NCBI RefSeq assembly: GCF_001424755.1
Contig: NZ_LMRF01000004.1
Location: 78,557 to 142,556, forward strand
Reading direction: 5' to 3'
DNA from: Marmoricola sp. Leaf446
Lineage (GTDB): Bacteria > Actinomycetota > Actinomycetes > Propionibacteriales > Nocardioidaceae
Length of the DNA stretch: 64,000 nucleotides
In this document: positions 26,273-34,752 of the stretch, piece after piece
How the letters are laid out: each line of letters starts with the position of its first letter
Numbering within the stretch: the stretch's first letter is position 1
Notes under the pieces: model-generated
Database searches by the model: none
The model's input: the letters and a program-made list of their open reading frames with translations, nothing else
What the model was told of the DNA's origin: nothing
Program-made: the position numbers and the translations under genes

Positions 26273-27346
26273 TCAGGGACTGCCGCGGCGGCCATGGGTG
26301 CGCGGCGGGTCGTAGCCGCCCTCGGGCGGCTCCATCTCGGCGCGCACGCCGAGCAGGCGGACGGCCCGGTCGTCGTCCAGGGCGGCGAGCAGGTCACCGG
26401 CCGTGGCGGCGACCACCTGCGCGTCGTACGTCGGCGCGGGGAGCTTGCGCGAGCGGTTGACGGTGAAGAACGGGGCGAACCTGACCTTGAGGTGCACCCG
26501 CACGCAGGCCCGGCCCTCGGCGCGGATGTCGGCCACCACCTGGGTCGCGAGCTCGAGCAGCGCCGCGTCGACCTCGGGCCCGCGCTGCAGGTCGCGCTGG
26601 TAGGTCGTCTCACGGCCGTGGGCCCGGGCCACCCACGGGGTGTCGTCGACGACGTCGGTGCTCACCCCGCGTCCCAGCCGGCCCAGGTGGGGGCCGGTGG
26701 CCGGCCCGAACTCGGCCGCCAGCACCGCGTCGTCCGCCGCAGCGAGGTCGTGGACGGTGGCGATGCCGAGCGCGGCCAGCCGCGCCGCGATCCGGCTGCC
26801 CACGCCCCACAGGTCGCGGGTGGGACGGCCTCCCATCACCGCGAACCAGTTCTCCCGGGTCAGCCGGAAGGTGCCGCGCGGCTTGCCGAAGTCGGTGGCG
26901 GTCTTGGCGCGCACGGTGGTGTCGCCGATCCCGACGCTGCAGTGCAGCCCGGTCGCGGCGAGCACGGCCGCCTGTGCGGACCGGGCCCAGGACTCGGGGT
27001 CGTCGGCGCTGACCCCGACGAACGCCTCGTCCCAGCCGAGCACCTGCACCACGGCGCCCGGCTGTGCGCGGAGCGTGTCCATCACGACCGCCGAGGCCGC
27101 GTCGTACGCCGCGTGGTCGCTGGGCAGGAACACCGCGTCCGGGCAGCGTCGTACGGCGACCTTGAGCGGCATCCCCGACCGGACGCCGTGCTCGCGCGCC
27201 TCGTAGCTCGCCGTCGCGACCACCGCCCGCTCCGTCGGGTCGCCGCGCCCGCCGACGACCACGGGCCGGCCGGCCAGCTCGGGACGGCGCAGGACCTCGA
27301 CCGCGGCGATGAACTGGTCCATGTCGACGTGCAGCACCCAGGGCAC
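26273..27346 (-). CDS. dinB: DNA polymerase IV (Y-family, DinB)
   Basis: A 357-residue translesion polymerase. The palm motif VLHVDMDQFIAAVEVLRR carries the metal-binding Asp and the Phe steric gate; GWDEAFVGV is the second acidic motif; RDLWGVGSRIAARLAALGI is the helix-hairpin-helix-like thumb. The little-finger domain follows. There is no visible beta-clamp motif at the C-terminus, which ends in Pro/Arg-rich residues. I chose the GTG at 27346, which gives the family N-terminus VPWVLHVDMD; an ATG at 27412 would add 22 dissimilar residues. Convergent with cdsA. Confidence 0.88.
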   Translation of the reverse strand: MPWVLHVDMDQFIAAVEVLRRPELAGRPVVVGGRGDPTERAVVATASYEAREHGVRSGMPLKVAVRRCPDAVFLPSDHAAYDAASAVVMDTLRAQPGAVVQVLGWDEAFVGVSADDPESWARSAQAAVLAATGLHCSVGIGDTTVRAKTATDFGKPRGTFRLTRENWFAVMGGRPTRDLWGVGSRIAARLAALGIATVHDLAAADDAVLAAEFGPATGPHLGRLGRGVSTDVVDDTPWVARAHGRETTYQRDLQRGPEVDAALLELATQVVADIRAEGRACVRVHLKVRFAPFFTVNRSRKLPAPTYDAQVVAATAGDLLAALDDDRAVRLLGVRAEMEPPEGGYDPPRTHGRRGSP

Positions 27347-27449
27347 GGTCCATGATGACCCGCGAGGACCCGAGATGGCGCGTCGTACCCGGGTCGGACT
27401 GAGTACCTGCACCCATGACGGCGCCCCCCGACCCCGGAAGGATCACGGC

Positions 27450-28190
27450 ATGGATCCCGCCGACGCCCGCTTCCAGGCATTCGGCCCCGACCACCTCGCG
27501 TGGCTCGCGGTCTGCCTGGTCGGGTGCGCGGGAGCCGTGTGGCTGGGACGACGGCTCCGTGCTCGGGGGGTGGAGCCGTCGTTCCGGCGCGCGGTGGCGG
27601 TGCTGCTGGTCGTCACCACGGTGCCGCTCCAGCTGCTGCAGCTGCTGCCCGGCGACTTCCGGCTGGGCACCTCGCTGCCGCTGCAGATCTGCGACCTCGC
27701 CTGGATGCTGGCGGCGTGGGCGCTGTGGACCGGTCGGCGGCGGCCCGCGCAGGTGCTGCTGCTGTGGGGCGTCACGCTGGTGCCGCAGGCGGTGGTGACG
27801 CCCGCGCTGGTGGAGACCTTCCCGGACCCGCGCTACCTGATGTTCTGGTCGATGCACCTGCTGACCATCTGGTCGGCGGTCCACCTCGGCGCCACCGGCC
27901 AGGGACGGCCGAGCTGGCGCGGGCTGCGCGTCGCGGTCGTGGTGACCCTGGCCTGGGTGGCGTTCCTGATGACCTTCAACGCCGTGGTCGGCACCAACTA
28001 CGGCTACCTCAACGGCAAGCCCTCGGGCGGGTCGGCGCTCGACCTGCTCGGTCCCTGGCCGACGTACGTCGCGGCGGAGGTCGGGATCGTGCTCGTGGTG
28101 TGGCTGGTGATCACCGCGGCCGTGGCAGGGTGTCGCCCACGCGGCGGACGCGTCCCGGAAGGAGCGGCGGTTGTTCCCTACCCTCGGTGA
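27450..28190 (+). CDS. TIGR02206/YwaF-family integral membrane protein
   Basis: A 246-residue protein with about six membrane segments. It matches the TIGR02206 (YwaF) family by FQAFGPDHLAWLAVCL, LPLQICDLAWMLAAWAL and the region FNAVVGTNYGYLNGKPSGGS before ALDLLGPWPTY. The biochemical role is unknown. The ATG at 27450 is preceded by GGAAGGA. It overlaps the next gene by 20 bases, so it starts a four-gene membrane and lipid-like operon ending at 30802. Confidence 0.85.
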   Translation: MDPADARFQAFGPDHLAWLAVCLVGCAGAVWLGRRLRARGVEPSFRRAVAVLLVVTTVPLQLLQLLPGDFRLGTSLPLQICDLAWMLAAWALWTGRRRPAQVLLLWGVTLVPQAVVTPALVETFPDPRYLMFWSMHLLTIWSAVHLGATGQGRPSWRGLRVAVVVTLAWVAFLMTFNAVVGTNYGYLNGKPSGGSALDLLGPWPTYVAAEVGIVLVVWLVITAAVAGCRPRGGRVPEGAAVVPYPR

Positions 28191-28908
28191 CCTGCTGGGC
28201 GTGCCGCTGCCGGTCGACACCCACGGCACCTTCGTCGCACTGGGGGTCGCCGTGGCCGTCGGAGTCTTCGTCGTCGAGGCCCGCCGGCGGGGGCACACCG
28301 ACGACCGGCTGCTCGTCGTGGTCACCGGCGCCCTGGTCGGTGGCGCGCTGTTCATGCGGCTCGGCACCTGGCTGCAGCACGCAGACCTGCGCGACAACGC
28401 GACGCTGGTCGAGCAGTGGCTGCGTGGCAACCGCAGCGTCCTGGGCGGTCTCGTCGGGGCCTGGCTGGGGGTGCACGTGGCCAAGCGGCTGGTGGGCTAC
28501 CGGGTGCGCACCGGCGACCTGTTCGCCCCCGCGGTGGCGCTCGGGATGGCCGTCGGGCGGGTCGGCTGCCTGCTGACCGAGCCCCGGCCCGACGGGGGCA
28601 CCAACTTCTCCTTCGTCCCGGAGATCGCCTTCCACGCCGCGAGCTTCGCGGTGATCTGGTGGTGGCTGCGGCACCGCCCGCTGCCCCCGGGCGAGCTGTT
28701 CGTGTGGTGGGTGGCGGCGTACGGCGTCTTCCGCTTCGTCATCGAGCTCTCCCGCGGCAACGAGGTGGTGTGGGCCGGCCTGACCCGCCCCCAGCTGTTC
28801 CTCGCCGTCACCGTCCCGCTGGTGCTGCTGCGCATCGGTGTCCGCTGGCGCTCGGGTGCCTACCGCGCCGTCCGCCCGTCCACGTCCGAGGAGCTGGTCG
28901 CCCGATGA
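28171..28908 (+). CDS. Lgt-like (prolipoprotein diacylglyceryl transferase family) membrane protein
   Basis: A 245-residue polytopic protein with the Lgt fold, about seven membrane segments. It keeps GRVGC (the conserved Arg of the Lgt signature) and RFVIELSRG, the C-terminal R-F-x-x-E-x-x-R motif. It lacks the catalytic HGG of true Lgt; the equivalent reads NRSVLGGLVGAWLG, with Leu in place of the essential His, and the Asn after the signature Arg is Cys. It is therefore probably not the housekeeping lipoprotein enzyme. The TTG start is supported by AAGGAG at 28159-28164. It overlaps the radical SAM gene by 4 bases. Confidence 0.78.
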   Translation: MFPTLGDLLGVPLPVDTHGTFVALGVAVAVGVFVVEARRRGHTDDRLLVVVTGALVGGALFMRLGTWLQHADLRDNATLVEQWLRGNRSVLGGLVGAWLGVHVAKRLVGYRVRTGDLFAPAVALGMAVGRVGCLLTEPRPDGGTNFSFVPEIAFHAASFAVIWWWLRHRPLPPGELFVWWVAAYGVFRFVIELSRGNEVVWAGLTRPQLFLAVTVPLVLLRIGVRWRSGAYRAVRPSTSEELVAR

Positions 28909-30500
28909 CCGCCGCGCCCGCCCGGGGCCCGGGGATGCCGCTGCGCGGCGACCGGATCCACCGCTACGTCAACGCCTTCTGCCCGCTGTGCCACGAGGAG
29001 CGTCCCGATCGGCCGCTCGCCGAGGTGCAGCGGCTCTCGGGCTGGCTGGTCGAGCGGGAGGGGCGCATCTGGCTCGAGCGGGGCTGCGCGAGCCACGGCC
29101 TCGTCCGCACGCTGTACGACGAGTCGCCGGAGATCCTGTCCTACCTCGAGCAGTGGACGGCACCGACCAAGGTCCACACGCCCGACCTGGTCGGCAACTT
29201 CGCGCCCGTGCCGGCGGCGTACGAGCACGGGCTGCCGGAGATGCAGACCCAGCACACCTGCATCCTGCTCGAGGACCTGCTCGACCACTGCAACCTCAAG
29301 TGCCCGACCTGCTTCGCCGCTTCCGCGCCGGCGCTGGCCTCGGTGGCGCCGCTGGAGCAGGTGCTGGCCTCGATCGACGCGCGGCTGGCCCGCGAGCGCG
29401 GTCGCATCGACGTGCTGATGCTCAGCGGCGGCGAGCCGACGCTCTACCCCTGGCTGGCCGAGCTGCTCGAGGCCGTCGCCGCCCGCCCCGTCGTGCGGGT
29501 GCTGGTCAACACCAACGGCCTGGCCATCGCCCAGGACGACGACCTGCTGGCGCTGCTGACGCAGCACCGCGAGCGCGTCGAGGTCTACCTGCAGTACGAC
29601 GGGGAGTCGGCCCAGGCCTCGGTCCACCACCGCGGCGCCGACATCCGCCGCTTCAAGGAGCGCGCCGTCGAGCGGCTCTCGGGCGCCGGCGTCTTCACCA
29701 CGCTGACCATGACCGCGGCGCTCGGCGTCAACGACGACGAGATCGGCGCGGTGCTCAAGCGGGCGCTGGACACGCCGTACGTCGGGGGCGTGACCATCCA
29801 GCCGGTCTTCGGCTCAGGCCGCTCGGCCGGCCTGGACCCGCTGGACCGGCTCACCCACACCGGGGTGCTGGCGCGGCTGGAGGAGCAGACGGCCGGGGTG
29901 GTGACCTGGCGCGACCTGACCGCGCTGCCGTGCTCGCACCCGCACTGCTGCTCGGTGGGCTACCTGCTGCGCGACGACTCCGGGTCCTGGCGCTCGCTGG
30001 TCTCCCTGATCGGCCACGAGCGGCTCAAGCAGTGGCTCGACCTCGAGCCCGACGTGCTGGCCAACCGGATCGCCGACGACGCCGTCCCCGATCAGCTCCG
30101 CGGGGTGGTCAGGCAGTCGCTGCTCGACCTGCTCTCGGAGCAGTCGTCGCTGTCGCACCCGAGCATGGGCTCGATCTGGAAGGACATCTGCACCACCTGC
30201 GACCTCGGCATCGGGACGCTCACGACGCTGGCGGCCTCGCGCCTGCCCGGCGGCCACCAGCGGCTGCGGCGGCTGCTGGGGGAGCGGGTGCTGCGGGTGA
30301 CGGTCAAGCCCTTCATGGACATGAACACGATGATCGAGGAGCGGCTCACGCAGTGTTGCGTGCACGTCGCCACCGTCGGGCGCGACGACGCGGGGGAGCC
30401 CGCCCACCAGTGCGCGCCGTTCTGCGCGGTGCAGGCGTGGGCGCCGCTGTCGCGCAGCCGGATCTCGAGCGCGGCCGGGCTGCCGCTGGTGCAGCGGTGA
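28905..30500 (+). CDS. Radical SAM enzyme, COG1964 (MJ0619/Tes-like) family
   Basis: A 531-residue radical SAM protein. The N-terminus has a zinc-ribbon-like CPLCHEERPD..CASHG, and the 4Fe-4S SAM cluster is bound by Cys129, Cys133 and Cys136 in DHCNLKCPTCFA, followed by LSGGEPTLYPWL. The C-terminal half has further Cys groups suggesting extra clusters: PCSHPHCCSVGYLL, DICTTCDLGIG and QCCVHVA..HQCAPFCAVQAW. This architecture is COG1964, which includes the archaeal tetraether lipid synthase Tes, a C-C coupling enzyme acting on lipid tails. The substrate here is unknown; the adjacent Lgt-like gene makes a lipid plausible. Confidence 0.82.
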   Translation: MTAAPARGPGMPLRGDRIHRYVNAFCPLCHEERPDRPLAEVQRLSGWLVEREGRIWLERGCASHGLVRTLYDESPEILSYLEQWTAPTKVHTPDLVGNFAPVPAAYEHGLPEMQTQHTCILLEDLLDHCNLKCPTCFAASAPALASVAPLEQVLASIDARLARERGRIDVLMLSGGEPTLYPWLAELLEAVAARPVVRVLVNTNGLAIAQDDDLLALLTQHRERVEVYLQYDGESAQASVHHRGADIRRFKERAVERLSGAGVFTTLTMTAALGVNDDEIGAVLKRALDTPYVGGVTIQPVFGSGRSAGLDPLDRLTHTGVLARLEEQTAGVVTWRDLTALPCSHPHCCSVGYLLRDDSGSWRSLVSLIGHERLKQWLDLEPDVLANRIADDAVPDQLRGVVRQSLLDLLSEQSSLSHPSMGSIWKDICTTCDLGIGTLTTLAASRLPGGHQRLRRLLGERVLRVTVKPFMDMNTMIEERLTQCCVHVATVGRDDAGEPAHQCAPFCAVQAWAPLSRSRISSAAGLPLVQR

Positions 30501-30802
30501 GCGACCCGCGCCAGGTCGCGCCTCCCCACCAGGAGGCGTCGGCGCACGAGTCGTTCGACCCGCTGCGGCTGTGCGTCTACGCCACCGTGGCGCTGCTCGC
30601 CTGGCTGCTGGGTCCCGTGGCGTTGCTCGGCTTCGCGGTGCTGGGCGCCGTCGGCTACACCCGGGCCCGCCGCGCCGGGCTGCTCCGGTCGCGCTGCAGG
30701 CTCGGCGACACCCGGCTGGTGATCGCCTACCTGGTCGCGCTGGCCGTCGCCGGAGCGGCCGGCACGGCGTACGCCCTGACGGGTGGGCACGTCGGTGTCT
30801 GA
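30497..30802 (+). CDS. Small membrane protein coupled to the radical SAM gene
   Basis: A 101-residue protein that I do not recognise. A polar N-terminus (SDPRQVAPPHQEASAHESFD) is followed by a membrane segment at about residues 26-50, a basic loop (RARRAGLLRSRCRLGDTR) and a second segment at about 73-95. The GTG lies in GTGA over the radical SAM stop, so translation is coupled. It may recruit or anchor the radical SAM enzyme at the membrane; this rests on context only. Confidence 0.7.
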   Translation: MSDPRQVAPPHQEASAHESFDPLRLCVYATVALLAWLLGPVALLGFAVLGAVGYTRARRAGLLRSRCRLGDTRLVIAYLVALAVAGAAGTAYALTGGHVGV

Positions 30803-30835
30803 CCCCGCCCACCGTCCCCACCACCGGGAGGTCCG

Positions 30836-31222
30836 ATGAGCCAGCCGCCACCCCCGCCGTACGCCGGCCCGCCGCACGGCCCGCCCGGCCCGCCCGGCCC
30901 CGCGGGTCGTCCGGGACCCAGCAACAAGGCGAAGTTCTGGATCGGCTTCGCCCTCGCCGGCCCGCTCATGTTCGTGCTGGCCTTCCTCACCTCGATCCCG
31001 TCCGCCGTGCTGTCGGAGATCTCCTCGCTGGATCCCGCGTTCGGCGGCGTGGCCCAGCTGGCGATCGTCGTGCTCGAGCTGGTCGGGCTGGTGGCCGCGC
31101 TGGTGGTCGAGCGGACCCGCTGGTGGGCCATCGGCTTCGTCGCCGGCGCGGCGACCGTGCTGATCGTGCTGGCGGGGGCGTGCGTGGTGATCCTGGTCGC
31201 CCTGGTGGGCGCATCGGGCTGA
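30836..31222 (+). CDS. Membrane protein with proline-rich N-terminus
   Basis: A 128-residue protein: a Pro/Gly-rich cytoplasmic N-terminus of about 30 residues, then three membrane segments near residues 36-58, 74-95 and 100-124. GGGAGG precedes the ATG. No family is recognised and no catalytic motif is visible. It lies 33 bases downstream of the radical SAM operon and may be its last member. Confidence 0.72.
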   Translation: MSQPPPPPYAGPPHGPPGPPGPAGRPGPSNKAKFWIGFALAGPLMFVLAFLTSIPSAVLSEISSLDPAFGGVAQLAIVVLELVGLVAALVVERTRWWAIGFVAGAATVLIVLAGACVVILVALVGASG

Positions 31223-31284
31223 GCGCGTGACCCAGGTCGCTCGATTGGGGCGCGGCACGGGTCCGGTGGGAGGATGGAGGGGCC

Positions 31285-32412
31285 ATGAGTGAACCCGTCA
31301 AGACCCTGCCCCTCGTCTTCGAGGAGCCCCCGCGCCGCGGCAAGCCGCCGCGCCACCTCGCCGACCTCACGGCCGCCGAGCGCAAGGCGCGCCTGGAGGA
31401 GCTCGGCCTGCCCGGCTTCCGCGCCAAGCAGCTCTCCGCCCACTACTTCTCCCGGCTCGTGGACGACCCGGCGCAGATGACCGACCTGCCGGCCGGCCAG
31501 CGCCAGGAGCTCGTCGACGGGCTGCTGCCCCACCTGATGACGCCGCTGCGCACCCTCGAGGCCGACAAGGGCACCACGGTCAAGACGCTGTGGAAGCTCT
31601 TCGACGGGGCGCTCGTGGAGTCGGTGCTGATGCGCTACCCCGGCCGCGTGACGATGTGCGTCTCCAGCCAGGCCGGCTGCGGCATGGCGTGCCCGTTCTG
31701 CGCCACCGGCCAGGGCGGCCTGCAGCGCAACATGTCCACCGCCGAGATCGTCGAGCAGGTCGTGGCCGGTGCCCGGGCGCTGGCCCGCGGCGAGGTCGCC
31801 GGCGGTCCCGGCCGCGTCTCCAACGTCGTGTTCATGGGCATGGGCGAGCCGATGGCCAACTACAAGGCCGTCATCGGCGCGGTGCGCCGGCTCACCGACC
31901 CCACCCCCGACGGCCTGGGCATGTCGGCCCGCGGCATCACGGTCTCCACCGTCGGCCTGGTCCCGCGGATCGACCAGCTGACCGAGGAGGGCATCCCGGT
32001 CACGCTCGCGCTGAGCCTGCACGCCCCCGACGACGAGCTGCGTGACGAGCTGGTGCCCGTCAACACCCGCTGGAAGGTCGCCGAGGCCGTCGAGGCGGCC
32101 TGGAACTACGCCCGCGTGACCAAGCGCCGCGTCTCCATCGAGTACGCCATGATGCGCGGCATCAACGACCAGGCCTGGCGCGCCGACCTGCTCGGCGACC
32201 TGCTCAACTCCTACGGCGACTGGGGCTGGGTGCACGTCAACCTGATCCCGCTCAACCCCACGCCGGGCTCGAAGTGGACCGCCAGCGACCCCGCCGACGA
32301 GCGCGAGTTCGTGCGTCGCCTCGAGGCCAAGGGCGTCCCCACCACCGTGCGCGACACGCGCGGCAGCGAGATCGACGGCGCCTGCGGCCAGCTGGCCGCG
32401 GTCGACGACTGA
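31285..32412 (+). CDS. rlmN: 23S rRNA (A2503-C2) / tRNA (A37-C2) methyltransferase RlmN
   Basis: RlmN, 375 residues, a radical SAM methyltransferase that methylates C2 of A2503 in 23S rRNA and A37 in some tRNAs. The cluster motif is CGMACPFC at Cys132, Cys136 and Cys139; [10 protein letters not shown] is the SAM-binding motif, and a catalytic Cys lies in the C-terminal EIDGACGQL. The N-terminal [19 protein letters not shown] is typical. GGAGG lies very close to the ATG. Confidence 0.96.
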   Translation: MSEPVKTLPLVFEEPPRRGKPPRHLADLTAAERKARLEELGLPGFRAKQLSAHYFSRLVDDPAQMTDLPAGQRQELVDGLLPHLMTPLRTLEADKGTTVKTLWKLFDGALVESVLMRYPGRVTMCVSSQAGCGMACPFCATGQGGLQRNMSTAEIVEQVVAGARALARGEVAGGPGRVSNVVFMGMGEPMANYKAVIGAVRRLTDPTPDGLGMSARGITVSTVGLVPRIDQLTEEGIPVTLALSLHAPDDELRDELVPVNTRWKVAEAVEAAWNYARVTKRRVSIEYAMMRGINDQAWRADLLGDLLNSYGDWGWVHVNLIPLNPTPGSKWTASDPADEREFVRRLEAKGVPTTVRDTRGSEIDGACGQLAAVDD

Positions 32413-32514
32413 GGCCTCCTGCGCCGACCGGGCGTCGTGCGTGCCGTGCCCCTCGTGGGGTACGACCGCAGCAGGCCCGGTGACGTGCCGGGTGCTGCCC
32501 GTCGAGGAGGTCCC

Positions 32515-33540
32515 ATGCGCGCCGTACGCCTGCACGACTACCACCAGGAGCCCGTGGTCGAGGAGGTGCCCGACCCGCACGTGTCCGGTCCGCTGGACGT
32601 CGTGGTGCGGATCGGCGGCGCCGGTGTCTGCCGCACCGACCTGCACGTCATGGAGGGCCAGTGGGCCGACGCGATGGGGCCGACGCTGCCCTACACGCTC
32701 GGCCACGAGAACGCCGGCTGGGTGGAGGAGGTCGGCTCTGCGGTGACCAACGTCGCCGTGGGCGACACCGTGATCCTGCACCCGACGCCGACCTGCGGCC
32801 TGTGCCGCGCCTGCCGGGCCGGGCAGGACATGCACTGCGTGGCCAGCAGCTTCCCCGGGCTCGACACCGACGGCGGCATGGCCGACTACCTGCTCACCTC
32901 GGCGCGCGCGTGCGTCAAGCTCGACCCGTCGGTGCAGCCGCAGGACGTCGCGGCGCTGGCGGACGCCGGCATCACGGCGTACCACGCGGTCCGCAAGGCG
33001 GTGCCGCTCCTGCACCCCGGCACCACCGCGGTCGTGGTCGGCGCCGGCGGACTGGGCCACATCGGCATCCAGTGCCTGCTCGCGCTCACCGCGACCGAGG
33101 TCGTCGTGGTCGACCCCAACCCCGCGGCGCTGGAGCTGGCGTCCGAGCTCGGCGCCCACCACACCCTGCTCGCCGACGAGCACGTCGTCGGCGCGGTGCA
33201 GGACCTGACCGGGGGAGAGGGTGCCGACGTGGTGCTCGACTTCGTCGCCGAGCAGGGCGCCGAGGCAACCTCGTGGGAGATGACGCGTCCCGGCGGCTCG
33301 GACTACGTGATCGGGTACGGCGGCACGCTCTCCATCCCCACGCTCGACGTCATCTCCACCGAGCGCAACGTCGTCGGCAACATCGTCGGCACCTACAACG
33401 AGCTGGCGGAGCTGATGGTCCTCGCCCGTCGCGGCCTGGTCACGCTCCACACCCGCAGCTACCCCCTCGACGACGCCGTCCAGGCGCTGCGCGACCTCGA
33501 CGCGGGCGGGGTGCGGGGCCGGGCGATCCTGGTGCCGTGA
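32515..33540 (+). CDS. Zinc-dependent NAD(P)-binding alcohol dehydrogenase
   Basis: A 341-residue medium-chain dehydrogenase. Catalytic zinc ligands are in GVCRTDLHVMEG, GHENAG and the later Asp region; the structural zinc is bound by CGLCRACRAGQDMHC. The cofactor motif is VVVGAGGLGHIGIQ, and Asp in VVVVDPNP suggests NAD over NADP. AGGAGG is 4 bases before the ATG. The last codons, DAGGVRGRAILVP, are part of a tandem 185-bp duplication that extends downstream, so the 3' end has been copied. Substrate is not evident; relatives reduce or oxidise aromatic or short-chain alcohols. Confidence 0.88.
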   Translation: MRAVRLHDYHQEPVVEEVPDPHVSGPLDVVVRIGGAGVCRTDLHVMEGQWADAMGPTLPYTLGHENAGWVEEVGSAVTNVAVGDTVILHPTPTCGLCRACRAGQDMHCVASSFPGLDTDGGMADYLLTSARACVKLDPSVQPQDVAALADAGITAYHAVRKAVPLLHPGTTAVVVGAGGLGHIGIQCLLALTATEVVVVDPNPAALELASELGAHHTLLADEHVVGAVQDLTGGEGADVVLDFVAEQGAEATSWEMTRPGGSDYVIGYGGTLSIPTLDVISTERNVVGNIVGTYNELAELMVLARRGLVTLHTRSYPLDDAVQALRDLDAGGVRGRAILVP

Positions 33541-33682
33541 GGCGGGGGCTGTCGCTCGGGTCGTCGGGTCGGACATCTCGGGCGGCTCGGCAGGCTTTCC
33601 TGGTGCTCGGCAGGCATCGCGACGCCTGCCAGGTACCAGATTCCCCGGACGTCCGGGGAACCAGCAGCGGCCGACCGGAGAT
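33498..33682. repeat. Tandem 185-bp repeat, copy A (includes the ADH 3' end)
   Basis: Copy A covers the last 14 codons of the alcohol dehydrogenase plus about 140 bp of non-coding DNA. It contains the perfect 20-bp palindrome at 33641-33660 (TTCCCCGGAC followed by its reverse complement) and a second hairpin, GGCAGGC/GCCTGCC. Confidence 0.88.
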
Positions 33683-33860
33683 CGACGCCGGTGAGGTGCG
33701 GGGCCGGGCGATCCTGACGCCCTGAGGCGGGGGCTGTCGCTCGGGTTGTCGGGTCGGACATCTCGGGCAGCTCGGCAGGCTTTCCTGCTGCTCGGCAGGC
33801 ATCGCGACGCCTGCCAGGCACCAGATTCCCCGGACGTCCGGGGAACCAGCAGCGCCCACC
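33683..33860. repeat. Tandem 185-bp repeat, copy B
   Basis: Copy B lies exactly 185 bp further, diverged at scattered bases. It keeps an in-frame remnant of the ADH end (DAGEVRGRAILTP then stop at 33723-33725) and the same palindrome at 33826-33845. This and copy A fill most of the 375-base gap before the next gene. Confidence 0.88.
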
Positions 33861-33915
33861 GAGACGAACCCCACGCTCGGGAATGCGGCAGCAGGTTGGT
33901 CTGGTTGAAACGTGC

Positions 33916-34584
33916 ATGACCACACTCGCCATCATCGGAGCAGGCAAGGGGCTCGGCGCTGCCGTCGCCCGTCGTTTCGGCAAGGAGGGCTTCGCCGTGG
34001 CCCTGATCTCGCGGCACCAGGGACGGCTCGACGCGCTGGCCGCGGAGCTGGAGCAGGACGGGGTGCAGGCCAAGGGCTTCACCGCCGACGTCCGCGACCC
34101 CGACAGCATCGCCGCCGCGCTGGAGAAGGCGACCGAGACGCTCGGTCCGATCGAGGTCCTGCAGTACAGCCCGCTGCCGCAGAAGGACTTCATGCGGCCC
34201 GTCCTGGAGACCACCCCGGCCGACCTCCGCGGTCCGGTCGAGTTCTCGATCTACGGCCCCGTCGCCGCGGTCCACCAGGTCGTCCCCGGCATGCGCTTCC
34301 TGCCCGAGGGCGCCAAGCCCAGCATCCTGTTCGTCAACGGCGGCTCGGCGGTCAAGCCGGGTCGCAACGTGACCGGCACCTCGATCGCGTTCGCCGGCCA
34401 GAAGGCCTACGTCGACCTGCTGCACGAGGTGCTCGGTGAGGAGGACATCTACGTCGGCCAGCTCATCATCGGCGGCGCGATCGTCGCCGGTGACGCGGAG
34501 AAGGACCCCGACGTCCTCGCCGACCGCATCTGGAAGCTCCACGAGGAGCGCGACACCCTGCGCGACCAGGTCTCGGAGGACTGA
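33916..34584 (+). CDS. Short-chain dehydrogenase/reductase family protein, atypical
   Basis: A 222-residue Rossmann protein: MTTLAIIGAGKGLGAAVARR has the glycine-rich cofactor motif, and SRHQGRLDALAAEL follows strand 2, suggesting NADP. The catalytic YxxxK is not clear: the expected region reads SIAFAGQKAYVDLLHE, without the usual Tyr at that spacing, so it may not be an active oxidoreductase. The ATG at 33916 matches the family N-terminus. It is preceded by the 185-bp duplication and followed by a terminator-like hairpin. Confidence 0.8.
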   Translation: MTTLAIIGAGKGLGAAVARRFGKEGFAVALISRHQGRLDALAAELEQDGVQAKGFTADVRDPDSIAAALEKATETLGPIEVLQYSPLPQKDFMRPVLETTPADLRGPVEFSIYGPVAAVHQVVPGMRFLPEGAKPSILFVNGGSAVKPGRNVTGTSIAFAGQKAYVDLLHEVLGEEDIYVGQLIIGGAIVAGDAEKDPDVLADRIWKLHEERDTLRDQVSED

Positions 34585-34620
34585 GCGGCCCGCACCACCC
34601 GGCGCCACCTCGCTCGACCC

Positions 34621-34655
34621 ACGCCACCCCGCCGCTGTGTCCGGCGGGGTGGCGT
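34621..34655 (+). terminator. Terminator hairpin after the SDR gene
   Basis: ACGCCACCCCGCCG (34621-34634) pairs with CGGCGGGGTGGCGT (34642-34655), a perfect 14-bp stem with a 7-nt loop. Confidence 0.65.
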
Positions 34656-34738
34656 GCCGCGTCCGCACGCTCCGTGACGGCCACCGGTCGTTCACCGGCA
34701 CGTCCTCGCGGCCGGACGGTCCGGACACCCGGGGTTCC

Positions 34739-34744
34739 TAGCGT
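34739..34744 (+). promoter_or_regulatory. -10 box of a leaderless promoter (GT4 gene)
   Basis: TAGCGT ends 8 nt before the GTG at 34753. Confidence 0.45.
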
Positions 34745-34752
34745 CCGGGTCC

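Noticed and set aside
28171-28908. Housekeeping prolipoprotein diacylglyceryl transferase (lgt)
   Set aside because: The HGG His is Leu and the Asn after the signature Arg is Cys, so I call it Lgt-like only.
33541-33915. A gene in the repeat-rich gap, on either strand
   Set aside because: Frames here repeat with the 185-bp unit, encode no recognisable domain, and are interrupted by palindromes.
30727-34728. A 1333-codon open frame on the minus strand
   Set aside because: It is antisense to several well-supported genes (rlmN, alcohol dehydrogenase, SDR), is low complexity (D/G/H/A/R) and reflects the scarcity of stops in high-GC DNA.
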